From NCBI GenBank assembly GCA_035934405.1, contig DASYXW010000003.1, forward strand, positions 41,338 through 105,337: a DNA stretch of 64,000 nt, in the 5' to 3' direction. The notes under the pieces are model-generated. The model searched no databases and was not told where the DNA came from. It saw only the letters and a list, made by a program, of their open reading frames with translations. Shown here piece after piece: positions 55,651-63,870 of this stretch. Source of the stretch: DASYXW01 sp035934405 (lineage in GTDB: Bacteria > Acidobacteriota > Terriglobia > UBA7540). The position numbers and the translations under genes are program-made. Positions within the stretch are counted from its first letter, which is position 1; every line of letters starts with the position of its first letter.

Positions 55651-55670
55651 ATTCCCGCGAAAACGGGAAT
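55651..55670. repeat. ATTCCCG palindrome, copy 2
   Basis: ATTCCCG (55651-55657) and CGGGAAT (55664-55670), loop CGAAAA, preceded by CAGTC. Second copy of the element at 35837-35854; here between the convergent PLD gene and the next minus-strand gene, where it may act as a bidirectional weak terminator. Confidence 0.75.
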
Positions 55671-56222
55671 CTACTTCTTTTGCAAGGCAGGCAGAAGATA
55701 CAGATTCACAAAATCGTCGTACTTCTTGCGGATGTCGTCAGTGATGGGAACGCTCTCGAGCGGGGTATCGGTGCCCGACCGAAGATACAGATCGCCTTCG
55801 ATGCCCAAGGGGCCGGGATTGGTCTTGACGTACTTTTCGAGGTCGGTTTCCCCGAAGTCAAAAGCCTGTTTCGGCGTGTACATTGCGAGCTGGTCCGGCG
55901 TCATTTTGCTCACGGCGCGCACGTAGAGGGTGAGCTTTCCAAAGGCGCGATTCTTGTCATAGTCGGCCCGCAAGACATGCTGGTATGTCTGGTTCGGATG
56001 ATCGGGGTCCGGGTAATCGTCCGCCAAAACGCAGAAGTCATCCAGCTTGCCCTCGTGCGAATCATCGAGCAACTGAAAAAGGCGGTAGGTGGAATCATTC
56101 GGGTCAACGGGTGTCTCATTCTTATGTTTCGCGTGGCCGCCTACTGCAAGCGCCATCACTGCGGCCATCGCCGCCGCAAACGTTGCGGCGCTCGCCCTCC
56201 ACATCCACTGGCTTCGCTTCAT
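55671..56222 (-). CDS. Exported hypothetical protein
   Basis: 183 aa from ATG 56222 (MKRSQWMWRASAATFAAA), preceded by GGGAG 9 bp upstream; upstream residues in the open frame look non-coding. Signal peptide about 1-30, ending in GHAKHKN. The mature part is acidic and contains DSTYRLFQLLDDSHEGKLDDF and KYDDFVNLYLLPALQKK. No recognised domain. Alone on the minus strand between the PLD gene and the following small gene. Confidence 0.65.
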   Translation of the reverse strand: MKRSQWMWRASAATFAAAMAAVMALAVGGHAKHKNETPVDPNDSTYRLFQLLDDSHEGKLDDFCVLADDYPDPDHPNQTYQHVLRADYDKNRAFGKLTLYVRAVSKMTPDQLAMYTPKQAFDFGETDLEKYVKTNPGPLGIEGDLYLRSGTDTPLESVPITDDIRKKYDDFVNLYLLPALQKK

Positions 56223-56348
56223 CTCCTGCTTCTCCCCTGCTCCGGTAAGGTCATGCGCTCGCGCTGGCCCAAGAATACTAGCGCGCATGTTGAGGTAATA
56301 CAAGGCGGTCGAAGTCCGGCCGTGAGGCAGTGTCATGCGCTCACCCGT

Positions 56349-56579
56349 TCATGGATGCAGCCCCTCGTCCATCCAGCGCTTGAACAGCGCCACATGCTCC
56401 TCCGCCCAGGGCCCGTCGCAGGGCATGCTGCCGTCTTCCAGCGTCCCGTAGATTTCCGCCGCGTGCGCCTTGACGTCGTTATAAGAAGAGAGATCGAGTC
56501 CGTACTCCTTCATCGAATCCACGTCCGGCGTATCGCGGAACAGCGGCCGAATATCGCGTGCAAAGCTTACTGCCATCAT
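56349..56579 (-). CDS. Small hypothetical protein (cytochrome-like fold fragment?)
   Basis: 76 aa from ATG 56579 with GGAGGT 4 bp upstream. Sequence FARDIRPLFRDTPDVDSMK then LDLSSYNDVKAHAAEIYGTLEDGSMPCDGPW resembles the short 'RDIRPLF' segments of haem-less Planctomycete cytochrome C-like (PSCyt1) domains: single Cys, no CxxCH. The gene is 25 bp downstream of the beta-lactamase/NamZ gene and probably cotranscribed. A longer frame runs into that gene and is rejected. Confidence 0.6.
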   Translation of the reverse strand: MMAVSFARDIRPLFRDTPDVDSMKEYGLDLSSYNDVKAHAAEIYGTLEDGSMPCDGPWAEEHVALFKRWMDEGLHP

Positions 56580-56604
56580 CCCCACCTCCGGTGCTGATCC
56601 TGGC

Positions 56605-59040
56605 TCACGGGTAGAGCAGGTACTTCGCCCGTACCTTGCGGAAGGGCTCAAGCTGATCCTGCTCCCAATCGTAGGCGATTCGGCGCGGGTCCCGGCCGCC
56701 CTCGATGGCATCAAGGACAGCTCGCGAGCCCACGAGCGGCAAGGTCTTCTCGATTTCGAAATCCTTGGGGAAAAGCTTGTGGAGTGCGGAGGCGAGCTCC
56801 ACACCCAGCTCTGGCGCTTCGAGCGCCGCGCGGTCGAGCAGGTTGATTTCGACGCCATGACAAACCTCCCCCGCAAAACGGTTCTCACGGGGCGTGAAGT
56901 CCACCGCCAGAAAGCTTACGCCCTGAATCCTCCGCGTGTTGAGGTACTCCGCCAGCTTCTTCGAGTCCATCCATGGCGCGCCGAGCACTTCGAACGGCGT
57001 GTCCGTGCCGCGGCCAACGCTCAGATTCGCTCCCTCAATCATGCCCACGCCCGGATACAACGCCATCTCGATCATGTTGCGCAGATTGGGCGACGGGTTA
57101 ACCCAGGCGAGGCCTGTCTCGTCATACCAATCGGTGCGCTGCCAGCCCTGCATCTTAATCACGTGGAGCTGCGCCCCGAGCTTCTTTTCCCCGTTGAACA
57201 TCTCCGCCAGTTCGCCCATCGTCATCCCGTGACGGACCGGCAGAGGAAAGTAACCGACGAAAGAGAGCAGGTTGGAATCGAGCATCGGTCCTTCCACATT
57301 GAACCCGTTGATCGGGTCGGGCCGGTCGAGAACATAAAGCGGAATGCCTTTGCTTGCCGCCGCCTCCAGGCAGTAGCCCAGGGTCGTCTCGAAGGTATAG
57401 AAGCGCACGCCCGCGTCCTGGATGTCGTACACGAGCGCATCGAGTCCAGCCAGCTCCTGCTCTGTCGGCCGCTCCGTCTTGCCATAGAGGCTGTAAACGG
57501 GCAGTCGGGTCGCGGAATCGACCGTGGAAGGGACCCGTTCGTCGGCGGTGCCGTAAAGTCCGTGCTCGGGGCTGAAGATCGCGGCCAGCTTGACGCCGGG
57601 TGCATGCGCCAAGAGGTCAATCGTGCGCCGGCCCGCGGAGTCGCGGCCGCTGTGATTGGTGATGAGGCCGACTCGCAAGCCACGGAGCGGCGCGAACCCT
57701 TCCGACTCGAGAACGTCAACGCCAGCTTCCACCTTCCCGCTCCGCAGCGGCGGCACGCGGTAGCTATTCGCCAGCTCGTTGTACGAAGTGAGGCTGCCGC
57801 GCGACTCCAGCTCCTCGGCCGACGGTGGCCGCGCAGCAAAGGCCGCGGCGGCAATCGTCGCGATTTTGGCGCGCAAGGCAATCACGTTGCCCTCACCGAT
57901 GGGATGGACCGCACTGGTCAGCAGGATAACGTAGGTCTTGGAGAACGGGTCAATCCAGATCGAAGTGCCCGTGAAGCCGGAGTGTCCGAAGGAACCAAAC
58001 GGAAAAAGCTCTCCCCGGTTCGACGCAAACGGCGAATCAATGTCCCAGCCCAAGCCGCGCACGGCGGTGTTCCCCAGTGGGGTCTGCGGCGTGGTCATCT
58101 TAATCACGGTGGCGGGGTCCAGAATGTGGATGCCCTGGAAGGTTCCGCCGTCGAGGAGCATCTGCGCGAAGATGGCCATGTCGTCCGCCGTCGAAAACAG
58201 GCCGGCGTGACCGGCCACGCCGCCCATATTGTAAGCCGTCGGGTCGTGGACCTCGCCCCACAACATCTTCCCCGTTGTGCCGTTCTGGTATTGGGTCGGC
58301 GCAATGCGCTCGTGCAAACTCGGCGGGGGCCGGAACATCGTATCCTTCATGCCCAGCGGCTTGAAGACGTGCTCCGCGCAGTAGACGTCCAGAGGCTGGC
58401 CGGAAATGCGGCGCACCAGTTCGGCCAGGGTTTCGTAATTGACGTCACTGTAGATGAAGCGGGTGCCGGGCGGAACGATGGGGCTGGCGGCCACGATCAT
58501 CTTCATCGCCGTGTCGTACCCCGACCATGCGGGCTTCAGTTCCAGGTCCGGCGGCAGACCCGAGAAGTGCGTCATGAGTTCGCGCACTGTGATTTCGTCT
58601 TTGCCGTTCGCTCCGAACTCCGGCCAGTACACCGACACGGGATCTTCCAGCCGAATCTTGCCCTGTTGGAACAACTGCATCACCGCTGGAGTGGTAGCGA
58701 ACACCTTGGTAAGCGAGGCCAGATCGAAGATGGTGTCCACCGTCATCGGCAGCTTGCGGGGCACAAGGGCACGGTCACCGAAGGCGCGCCGGTAAACCAC
58801 GTTGCCGTTGTGACCGATGAGCACCACCGCCCCGGGACACTTGCCCTCGCGGATCGCCTGCTCCACCACTGGCGCAATCGCCGCGAGTTTTGCTGAACCT
58901 GCTCGCGACGGGGCGGGACGTGAAGCCGGCCGGCGCGCCGGCGCTTGCGGGGCGGGCCGGGCGGCGCTCGCGCTCAAGGCGGATCCGAAGAGCGCGCAGA
59001 TAAGCACTACGAGTTGCAGTTTCGATTTCAGCGCCGTCAC
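56605..59040 (-). CDS. Serine hydrolase (beta-lactamase fold) fused to NamZ exo-muramidase
   Basis: 811 aa, GTG start. Signal peptide about 1-27. The N-terminal class C-type serine hydrolase domain (about 55-420) has SLTK (nucleophile in ASLTKVF), YSDVN (Tyr motif) and HSGFTG (KTG-equivalent). The C-terminal DUF1343/NamZ domain (about 440-811; FSPEHGLYG, YDIQDAGVRFYTFETTLGYC) is an exo-beta-N-acetylmuramidase family that removes MurNAc from the non-reducing end of glycan fragments. The hydrolase part might trim peptide stems. The fusion joins two peptidoglycan activities next to transporter and MurQ genes. Confidence 0.9.
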   Translation of the reverse strand: MTALKSKLQLVVLICALFGSALSASAARPAPQAPARRPASRPAPSRAGSAKLAAIAPVVEQAIREGKCPGAVVLIGHNGNVVYRRAFGDRALVPRKLPMTVDTIFDLASLTKVFATTPAVMQLFQQGKIRLEDPVSVYWPEFGANGKDEITVRELMTHFSGLPPDLELKPAWSGYDTAMKMIVAASPIVPPGTRFIYSDVNYETLAELVRRISGQPLDVYCAEHVFKPLGMKDTMFRPPPSLHERIAPTQYQNGTTGKMLWGEVHDPTAYNMGGVAGHAGLFSTADDMAIFAQMLLDGGTFQGIHILDPATVIKMTTPQTPLGNTAVRGLGWDIDSPFASNRGELFPFGSFGHSGFTGTSIWIDPFSKTYVILLTSAVHPIGEGNVIALRAKIATIAAAAFAARPPSAEELESRGSLTSYNELANSYRVPPLRSGKVEAGVDVLESEGFAPLRGLRVGLITNHSGRDSAGRRTIDLLAHAPGVKLAAIFSPEHGLYGTADERVPSTVDSATRLPVYSLYGKTERPTEQELAGLDALVYDIQDAGVRFYTFETTLGYCLEAAASKGIPLYVLDRPDPINGFNVEGPMLDSNLLSFVGYFPLPVRHGMTMGELAEMFNGEKKLGAQLHVIKMQGWQRTDWYDETGLAWVNPSPNLRNMIEMALYPGVGMIEGANLSVGRGTDTPFEVLGAPWMDSKKLAEYLNTRRIQGVSFLAVDFTPRENRFAGEVCHGVEINLLDRAALEAPELGVELASALHKLFPKDFEIEKTLPLVGSRAVLDAIEGGRDPRRIAYDWEQDQLEPFRKVRAKYLLYP

Positions 59041-59048
59041 CCGCGTGT

Positions 59049-59077
59049 TTTACCCTCGCGATTGCTTTTGCTATACT
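59049..59077 (+). promoter_or_regulatory. Sigma-70-like promoter of the symporter-murQ-murA genes
   Basis: TTTACC (59049-59054), 17-bp spacer, TATACT (59072-59077). Predicted start about 59084, giving an 80-nt leader before the symporter ATG at 59164. Lies in the divergent gap with the NamZ fusion gene, which begins at 59040. Confidence 0.55.
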
Positions 59078-59163
59078 CGCGGCCTTGTTCGATGAATGCC
59101 GCGCGCCGCCCGTCGTCCAAGACGGCTGCTAGAGTTTAACCGAACAAGCGGGCAGGTCAAGGC

Positions 59164-60969
59164 ATGAAAATCGGGTTCGTCGATTGGCTGGTGGTTGGGG
59201 CGTACTTCCTGTTCAACCTCCTCATCGGCCTCTATTACCGCAAGAAGGGCACGGCCGACACGGACAATTATTTCGTGTCCGGCCGCAACGTGAGCTGGTG
59301 GCTGGCCGGAACTTCGATGGTCGCCGCCACTTTCGCCGCCGATACTCCGCTGGCCGTCACCGGCTTCGTGGCCAACCAGGGCATCGCCGGAAACTGGTTC
59401 TGGTGGAGCTTGTGCCTGAGCGGCATGATGACGGTGTTTCTCTTTGCGCGCCTGTGGCGGCGCGCGGAGATCGTCACCGACGTTCAGTTGGTGGAGCTGC
59501 GTTACGGCGGCAAGCCGGCTGCCTTCCTGCGCGGTTTTCGCGCTCTCTACTTCGGCCTCATGATCAACTGCCTCATCGTGGGCTGGGTGAACCTTGCCAT
59601 GGAGAAGATCCTGGGCGTCGTTCTCGGCATCACGCGGCTCGAAGCGCTGGTCGTCATCTTTGGCATCATCGCGTTCACGGGTTTTTACACATACATTTCC
59701 GGGCTGTGGGGCGTCCTTTGGACGGATTTCTTCCAGTTCATTCTGAAGATGACGATGGTCACCGTGCTCGCTTACTACGCCGTCAAGGCCGTCGGCGGCA
59801 TGCACGCCCTGATGTCCAAGCTGGCCGTTGTGGACGAAGCCCGCCGCTCCACTCACGGCGGCAGCGGGTCGATTCTCTCCTTCATCCCCGACGTGCACTC
59901 GGCGTGGATGCCGTTCATTCTTTTTTGCGCTTACATTGGATTGAACTGGTGGGCCAACTGGTACCCCGGCGCCGAGCCGGGTGGCGGCGGCTACGTGGCG
60001 CAGCGCATCTTCGCCGCCAAGAACGAAAAGCATTCTCTGTGGGCGACCCTTTGGTTCAACATCGCGCAGTATGGCATGCGCACCTGGCCTTGGGTGGTGA
60101 CCGCTCTCGCCTCGGTGGTTTTGTATCCCACGCTCCAGGATAAGGAAATCGGCTATATCAAGGTGTGGGTGGATTATCTTCCCCACGCCTGGAGCGGCCT
60201 GATGCTGGCCGCGTTCTGCGCCGCTTACATGTCCACCATCGCCACGCAGCTCAATTGGGGCTCATCGTATCTGGTAAACGACTTTTACCGGCGCTTTGCC
60301 GTCACCGGCCGCAGCGAACACCACTACGTCACAGCGTCGAAGATGGCGACGGTACTGCTGGCGATTGTGGGCGCGGCAGTATCGCTTCTGCTCGAAACCG
60401 TCGGCGGCGCGTGGCAGCTTCTGCTCGGCATCGGCGCCGGCACGGGCGCGGTTTATTTATTGCGATGGTACTGGTGGCGAATCAACGCCTGGTCGGAAGT
60501 CTCCGCCATGACCGCCGCGGGCGCGACCACGATGGTGCTCAATCTCAAAATCCACGGCGATCTGCTCATTCGCTTTGCCGGGGATTCCTCAGCGGTTTTC
60601 GCCAAGTCTCTGCTTTTCACCGTCGCCGTCACCACGGTCACCTGGCTGGTGGTTACCTTCTCGACCGCCCCGGAGTCGCAGGCGAAACTGCTGGAGTTCT
60701 ATCGCCGCGTGCGGCCCTCGCACGCTGGTTGGAAGCCTATCGCCGCGCTCGCCCCTGACGTTCCGGTGGTGCATGAAGGATGGAACAACATCGTGGACTG
60801 GCTGCTCGGCTGCCTGATGGTCTACATGGCGATGTTCGGCATCGGTAAGATCGTCCTTGGCGCGCCGGCCCTGGGCGTTCTCTTCCTCGCCATTTCGGCG
60901 CTGTCCGGCTACCTGATCTACTGGGATTTCTCGCGCCGTGGATGGGAGGCATTTTCGGGCAAGACCTAG
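59164..60969 (+). CDS. Sodium:solute symporter family transporter
   Basis: 601 aa, about 13-14 membrane helices. SSS family pattern: opening FVDWLVVGAYFLFNLLIG, SGRNVSWWLAGTSMVAATFAADTPL, and the Na2-site region near AAFCAAYMSTIATQLNWGSSYL. Such symporters take up sugars, amino sugars or solutes with Na+. Placed between the NamZ fusion (divergent) and murQ, the likely cargo is a muropeptide-derived sugar such as MurNAc or a disaccharide. That is inference from context. Confidence 0.92.
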   Translation: MKIGFVDWLVVGAYFLFNLLIGLYYRKKGTADTDNYFVSGRNVSWWLAGTSMVAATFAADTPLAVTGFVANQGIAGNWFWWSLCLSGMMTVFLFARLWRRAEIVTDVQLVELRYGGKPAAFLRGFRALYFGLMINCLIVGWVNLAMEKILGVVLGITRLEALVVIFGIIAFTGFYTYISGLWGVLWTDFFQFILKMTMVTVLAYYAVKAVGGMHALMSKLAVVDEARRSTHGGSGSILSFIPDVHSAWMPFILFCAYIGLNWWANWYPGAEPGGGGYVAQRIFAAKNEKHSLWATLWFNIAQYGMRTWPWVVTALASVVLYPTLQDKEIGYIKVWVDYLPHAWSGLMLAAFCAAYMSTIATQLNWGSSYLVNDFYRRFAVTGRSEHHYVTASKMATVLLAIVGAAVSLLLETVGGAWQLLLGIGAGTGAVYLLRWYWWRINAWSEVSAMTAAGATTMVLNLKIHGDLLIRFAGDSSAVFAKSLLFTVAVTTVTWLVVTFSTAPESQAKLLEFYRRVRPSHAGWKPIAALAPDVPVVHEGWNNIVDWLLGCLMVYMAMFGIGKIVLGAPALGVLFLAISALSGYLIYWDFSRRGWEAFSGKT

Positions 60970-60980
60970 CGAGTGTAGCC

Positions 60981-61028
60981 GTAGCGCCGGCATCCTGCCG
61001 GCAGATGCCGCCGGGAGGGCGGCGCTAC
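60981..61028. repeat. Dispersed palindromic (REP-like) repeat, copy 2
   Basis: GTAGCGCCG (60981-60989) and CGGCGCTAC (61020-61028) enclose CATCCTGCCGGCAGATGCCG and a GCCGCC/GGCGGC stem. Second copy of the element at 1812-1872. Lies between the symporter gene and murQ and may form a transcript-stabilising hairpin. Confidence 0.88.
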
Positions 61029-61065
61029 ACATCCTCACACTAGGCTAGCCAGGTGGCTTACCCTT

Positions 61066-61980
61066 ATGAAGAAACCGAGCCAGCGCGAGCGTGTCACCGA
61101 ACAGGACAACCCGGCCTCCGCGTCGCTCGACCGCGAATCCACTCGCGACATTCTGCGCCTCATCAATCGGGAGGATCAGACGGTGGCGACTGCGGTCGCC
61201 AAGGTGATTCCCGAAATCGCGCGCGCCGTGGACCTCGCGGTTGCAGCCTTGTCGGCGGGCGGACGAATGATCTATCTGGGTGCGGGAACGAGCGGCCGGC
61301 TGGGGGTGCTCGACGCTGCCGAGTGTGGCCCCACCTTCGGCACCAACCAGGTCCTTGCGGTGATGGCCGGCGCGCCCCAAGCGATGTTCCGTCCCGCCGA
61401 AGTCTCGGAAGACGACGCTGCTCAAGCGGCGCGCGATTTGCGGCGCGCCAAACTCAGCCGTCACGATCTGCTGGTCGGCATCTCCGCCAGCGGCCGCACG
61501 CCCTACGCCCTGGGCGGCCTACGTTACGCTCACCGGTGCGGCGCGAAGACCGTTGCCCTCACCTCCAACACCGGCTCGCCGATGGAGCATCTCGCTGACG
61601 TCACCATTGCGCCCGCCACCGGACCCGAGGTTGTCGCCGGCTCCACGCGCATGAAGGCCGGCACAGCGCAGAAGCTCGTGCTGAACATGCTGTCAACGGC
61701 GACCATGGTGCGCCTCGGCCGCGTGTTTTCGGGCTGGATGATCAACGTGCGTTTGACGAACCAGAAGCTGCGAAGGCGCGGGTGTGACATCCTCGTGAAG
61801 GCCACGGGGACGAGCGCCCGCCGCGCCGCCGACGCGCTCCGGAAGTCCGGTGGGAACCTGCCGGTGGCCATGCTAATGCTGCTGAAGAACGTAAGCCGCG
61901 CTGAAGCAGACCGCATGCTTCGCGGCCGCAGCCCCGCGGCTGTGTTGAGGGAAGCGGAAAAAATCGAACGCCATGGATAG
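61066..61980 (+). CDS. murQ: N-acetylmuramic acid 6-phosphate etherase MurQ
   Basis: 304 aa, SIS-domain protein. Motifs: MIYLGAGTSGRLGVLDAAECGPTF (I cite it in part as GAGTSGRLG and AAECGPTFG), FRPAEVSEDDA, GISASGRTP, and AATGPEVVAGSTRMKAGTA-like segment TGPEVVAGSTRMKAGTA. Cleaves the lactyl ether of MurNAc 6-phosphate to GlcNAc 6-phosphate and lactate. ATG start; ends inside the murA start (8-bp overlap). The MurNAc kinase step (MurK, AmgK or a PTS) is not in the window. Confidence 0.96.
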   Translation: MKKPSQRERVTEQDNPASASLDRESTRDILRLINREDQTVATAVAKVIPEIARAVDLAVAALSAGGRMIYLGAGTSGRLGVLDAAECGPTFGTNQVLAVMAGAPQAMFRPAEVSEDDAAQAARDLRRAKLSRHDLLVGISASGRTPYALGGLRYAHRCGAKTVALTSNTGSPMEHLADVTIAPATGPEVVAGSTRMKAGTAQKLVLNMLSTATMVRLGRVFSGWMINVRLTNQKLRRRGCDILVKATGTSARRAADALRKSGGNLPVAMLMLLKNVSRAEADRMLRGRSPAAVLREAEKIERHG

Positions 61981-63259
61981 ATTCCTGATCGAAGGTGGGA
62001 AGCCGCTCGAAGGACGCGTCGCCATCAGCGGCGCGAAGAACGCCGCCCTGCCGGCGATGGCCGCTGCCCTGCTCACGGATCAGCCTGTCGTTCTGCACAA
62101 CGTTCCCCGCGTCCGCGACATCGGCACCATGCGCAGCCTGCTCGACGAGCTGGGCGTGGACTCGTCGGTGAAGCACGACGAGCACGGAAACTCGGTGAAG
62201 ATCCAGGCGCGCAAGCTCCTGAACCCCGTGGCGCCCTATGAGCTGGTGAAACAGATGCGCGCCTCAGTGCTGGTTCTGGGGCCGCTCGTGGCGCGCTTCG
62301 GCCACGCCCGCGTCTCACTGCCCGGCGGCTGCGCCATCGGCGCGCGGCCCATCAACCTGCACCTCAAGGCACTCGTCGAGCTCGGCGCCACGATCCAGAT
62401 GGAGCATGGGTACGTGGACGCGCGGACCGACGGGCTGAAGGGCGCCGCGCTTCACTTTGACACGGTGTCGGTGACCGGCACGGAGAATCTGATGATGGCC
62501 GCGGCGCTCGCCGAAGGCGAGACGGTGATCGAGAACGCCGCCCGCGAACCGGAAGTGGAAGACCTGGCAACTCTGCTGGGGCGGATGGGCGCGCAGATTG
62601 AGGGCGCCGGCAGCAGCCGCCTGGTGATTCACGGCGTCAGCCGCCTCGGCGGCGCGGAACACTCCGTCATCCCCGACCGCATTGAAGCCGGCACCTTCCT
62701 GGTGGCGGCCGCGATCACCGGCGGACACCTCACGGTCGAGTATGTGGAGCCGCTCCATCTCACCTCGGTGGTCGCCAAACTCGCCGAGGCCGGGGTGCGA
62801 ATCGAACCCCGCTTGACCCGGGGAAGGAAGCCCGCCCTGGAGGTTTCAACTTGTGGCCGGGTGCGCGCCGCGGACGCGACCACGCAGGAGTTTCCAGGTT
62901 TCCCCACCGACATGCAAGCGCAATACATGGCCCTGATGACGCTGGCCGAGGGGTCGGCGATGGTTACCGAAACGATTTTCGAGAACCGCTTCCTGCACGC
63001 GCTGGAGCTTTCCCGCATGGGCGCTGACATCACACTCGATGGGCGGCGCGCTCGCGTGCGAGGGAGGGAGCGTCTGAGCGGCGCCAGCGTGCAGGCCTCA
63101 GACCTGCGCGCCAGCGCCTCACTGGTGCTGGCCGGCTTGGCGGCGGAAGGCGAAACTGTGGTGGATCGCGTCTACCACATCGACCGCGGCTATGAAAGGA
63201 TTGAAGAGAAGCTCGTCAAGGTGGGCGCCAAAATCCGGCGGGTGTCTGACGAGTCCTAG
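61973..63259 (+). CDS. murA: UDP-N-acetylglucosamine 1-carboxyvinyltransferase MurA
   Basis: 428 aa, two-domain EPT fold. MDRFLIEGGKPLEGRVAISGAKNAALP start with the SGAKNA substrate motif; the catalytic, fosfomycin-targeted Cys is in SLPGGCAIGARPINLH; the FPTDMQAQYMALM and NRFLHALEL segments complete it. Commits UDP-GlcNAc to peptidoglycan synthesis. It overlaps murQ by 8 bp, so MurNAc breakdown and wall precursor synthesis are coupled here. Intact Cys predicts fosfomycin sensitivity of this enzyme. Confidence 0.96.
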   Translation: MDRFLIEGGKPLEGRVAISGAKNAALPAMAAALLTDQPVVLHNVPRVRDIGTMRSLLDELGVDSSVKHDEHGNSVKIQARKLLNPVAPYELVKQMRASVLVLGPLVARFGHARVSLPGGCAIGARPINLHLKALVELGATIQMEHGYVDARTDGLKGAALHFDTVSVTGTENLMMAAALAEGETVIENAAREPEVEDLATLLGRMGAQIEGAGSSRLVIHGVSRLGGAEHSVIPDRIEAGTFLVAAAITGGHLTVEYVEPLHLTSVVAKLAEAGVRIEPRLTRGRKPALEVSTCGRVRAADATTQEFPGFPTDMQAQYMALMTLAEGSAMVTETIFENRFLHALELSRMGADITLDGRRARVRGRERLSGASVQASDLRASASLVLAGLAAEGETVVDRVYHIDRGYERIEEKLVKVGAKIRRVSDES

Positions 63260-63465
63260 CCTACACGTCAAGGGGAGCTCGAATCCAGGAAGTCCCGGCG
63301 GTTCGCTCGAACGGCTTCGGCGCCCGTTTGTAGCGGCGGGCATCTTACGGGAACAACACGCGGGCTTGAGCGGGCAAGAATTGACGACGCTCGCTCAGGC
63401 GGGCGATGGGAGACTCAATCCTGAGATCGATCTCTTCCGACGACTGAATCCGGATTCCCAACCAC

Positions 63466-63654
63466 TTACCGCCGGTGGCGGAACCAGTGAAGAAACTCTC
63501 TTGTAAAGAGCGTACACGAAACCGCTGAGAGCACTATAATTATGTAATTGAGCCATGGCCAATGCAGCCATCCGCCGTTCTTCAGCAGCACCAGCGTCGA
63601 GATCAACCATAGCAACGAGGCAGCAACTGCTCTAGATTTTGAAATTACCACCAT
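63466..63654 (-). CDS. Small membrane protein
   Basis: 62 aa from ATG 63654 with GGGAG 3 bp upstream. Two hydrophobic helices, about 10-25 (AASLLWLISTLVLL) and 30-50 (WPWLNYIIIVLSAVSC), and a basic end FRHRR. Lower GC. The open frame continues upstream through a hairpin terminator, so the longer version is rejected. Not recognised; existence moderately supported. Confidence 0.45.
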   Translation of the reverse strand: MVVISKSRAVAASLLWLISTLVLLKNGGWLHWPWLNYIIIVLSAVSCTLFTREFLHWFRHRR

Positions 63655-63735
63655 TAACTCCCGGATTCGGAAGGAGACAGAATTAGGGGTTGAGAACTGC
63701 TGCAACTGCAAATCTGTTCCCACGCGGCAAAAAAA

Positions 63736-63764
63736 CAGGGGGCGAAGTCGTACTTCGCCCCCTG
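63736..63764 (-). terminator. Intrinsic terminator of the minus-strand gene at the window end
   Basis: Perfect 13-bp stem, CAGGGGGCGAAGT (63736-63748) and ACTTCGCCCCCTG (63752-63764), 3-nt loop, followed on the minus strand by seven T (plus-strand A-run 63729-63735). It sits about 107 bp beyond the stop of the partial gene 63871-64000. Confidence 0.9.
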
Positions 63765-63870
63765 CCTTACCCAAACAACACTTGGAGTGCCCGCGATCGC
63801 GCTCAACCGGGCCTGGTAGTCAGCTTTTGACCGGTCGCGCGCTTTCATCCTCTGCCCGACCCACCCTCAA

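Noticed and set aside
56779..58896. 705-aa plus-strand frame opposite the NamZ fusion
   Set aside because: His/Arg/Val-rich antisense translation; the minus strand encodes complete catalytic motifs of two known families.
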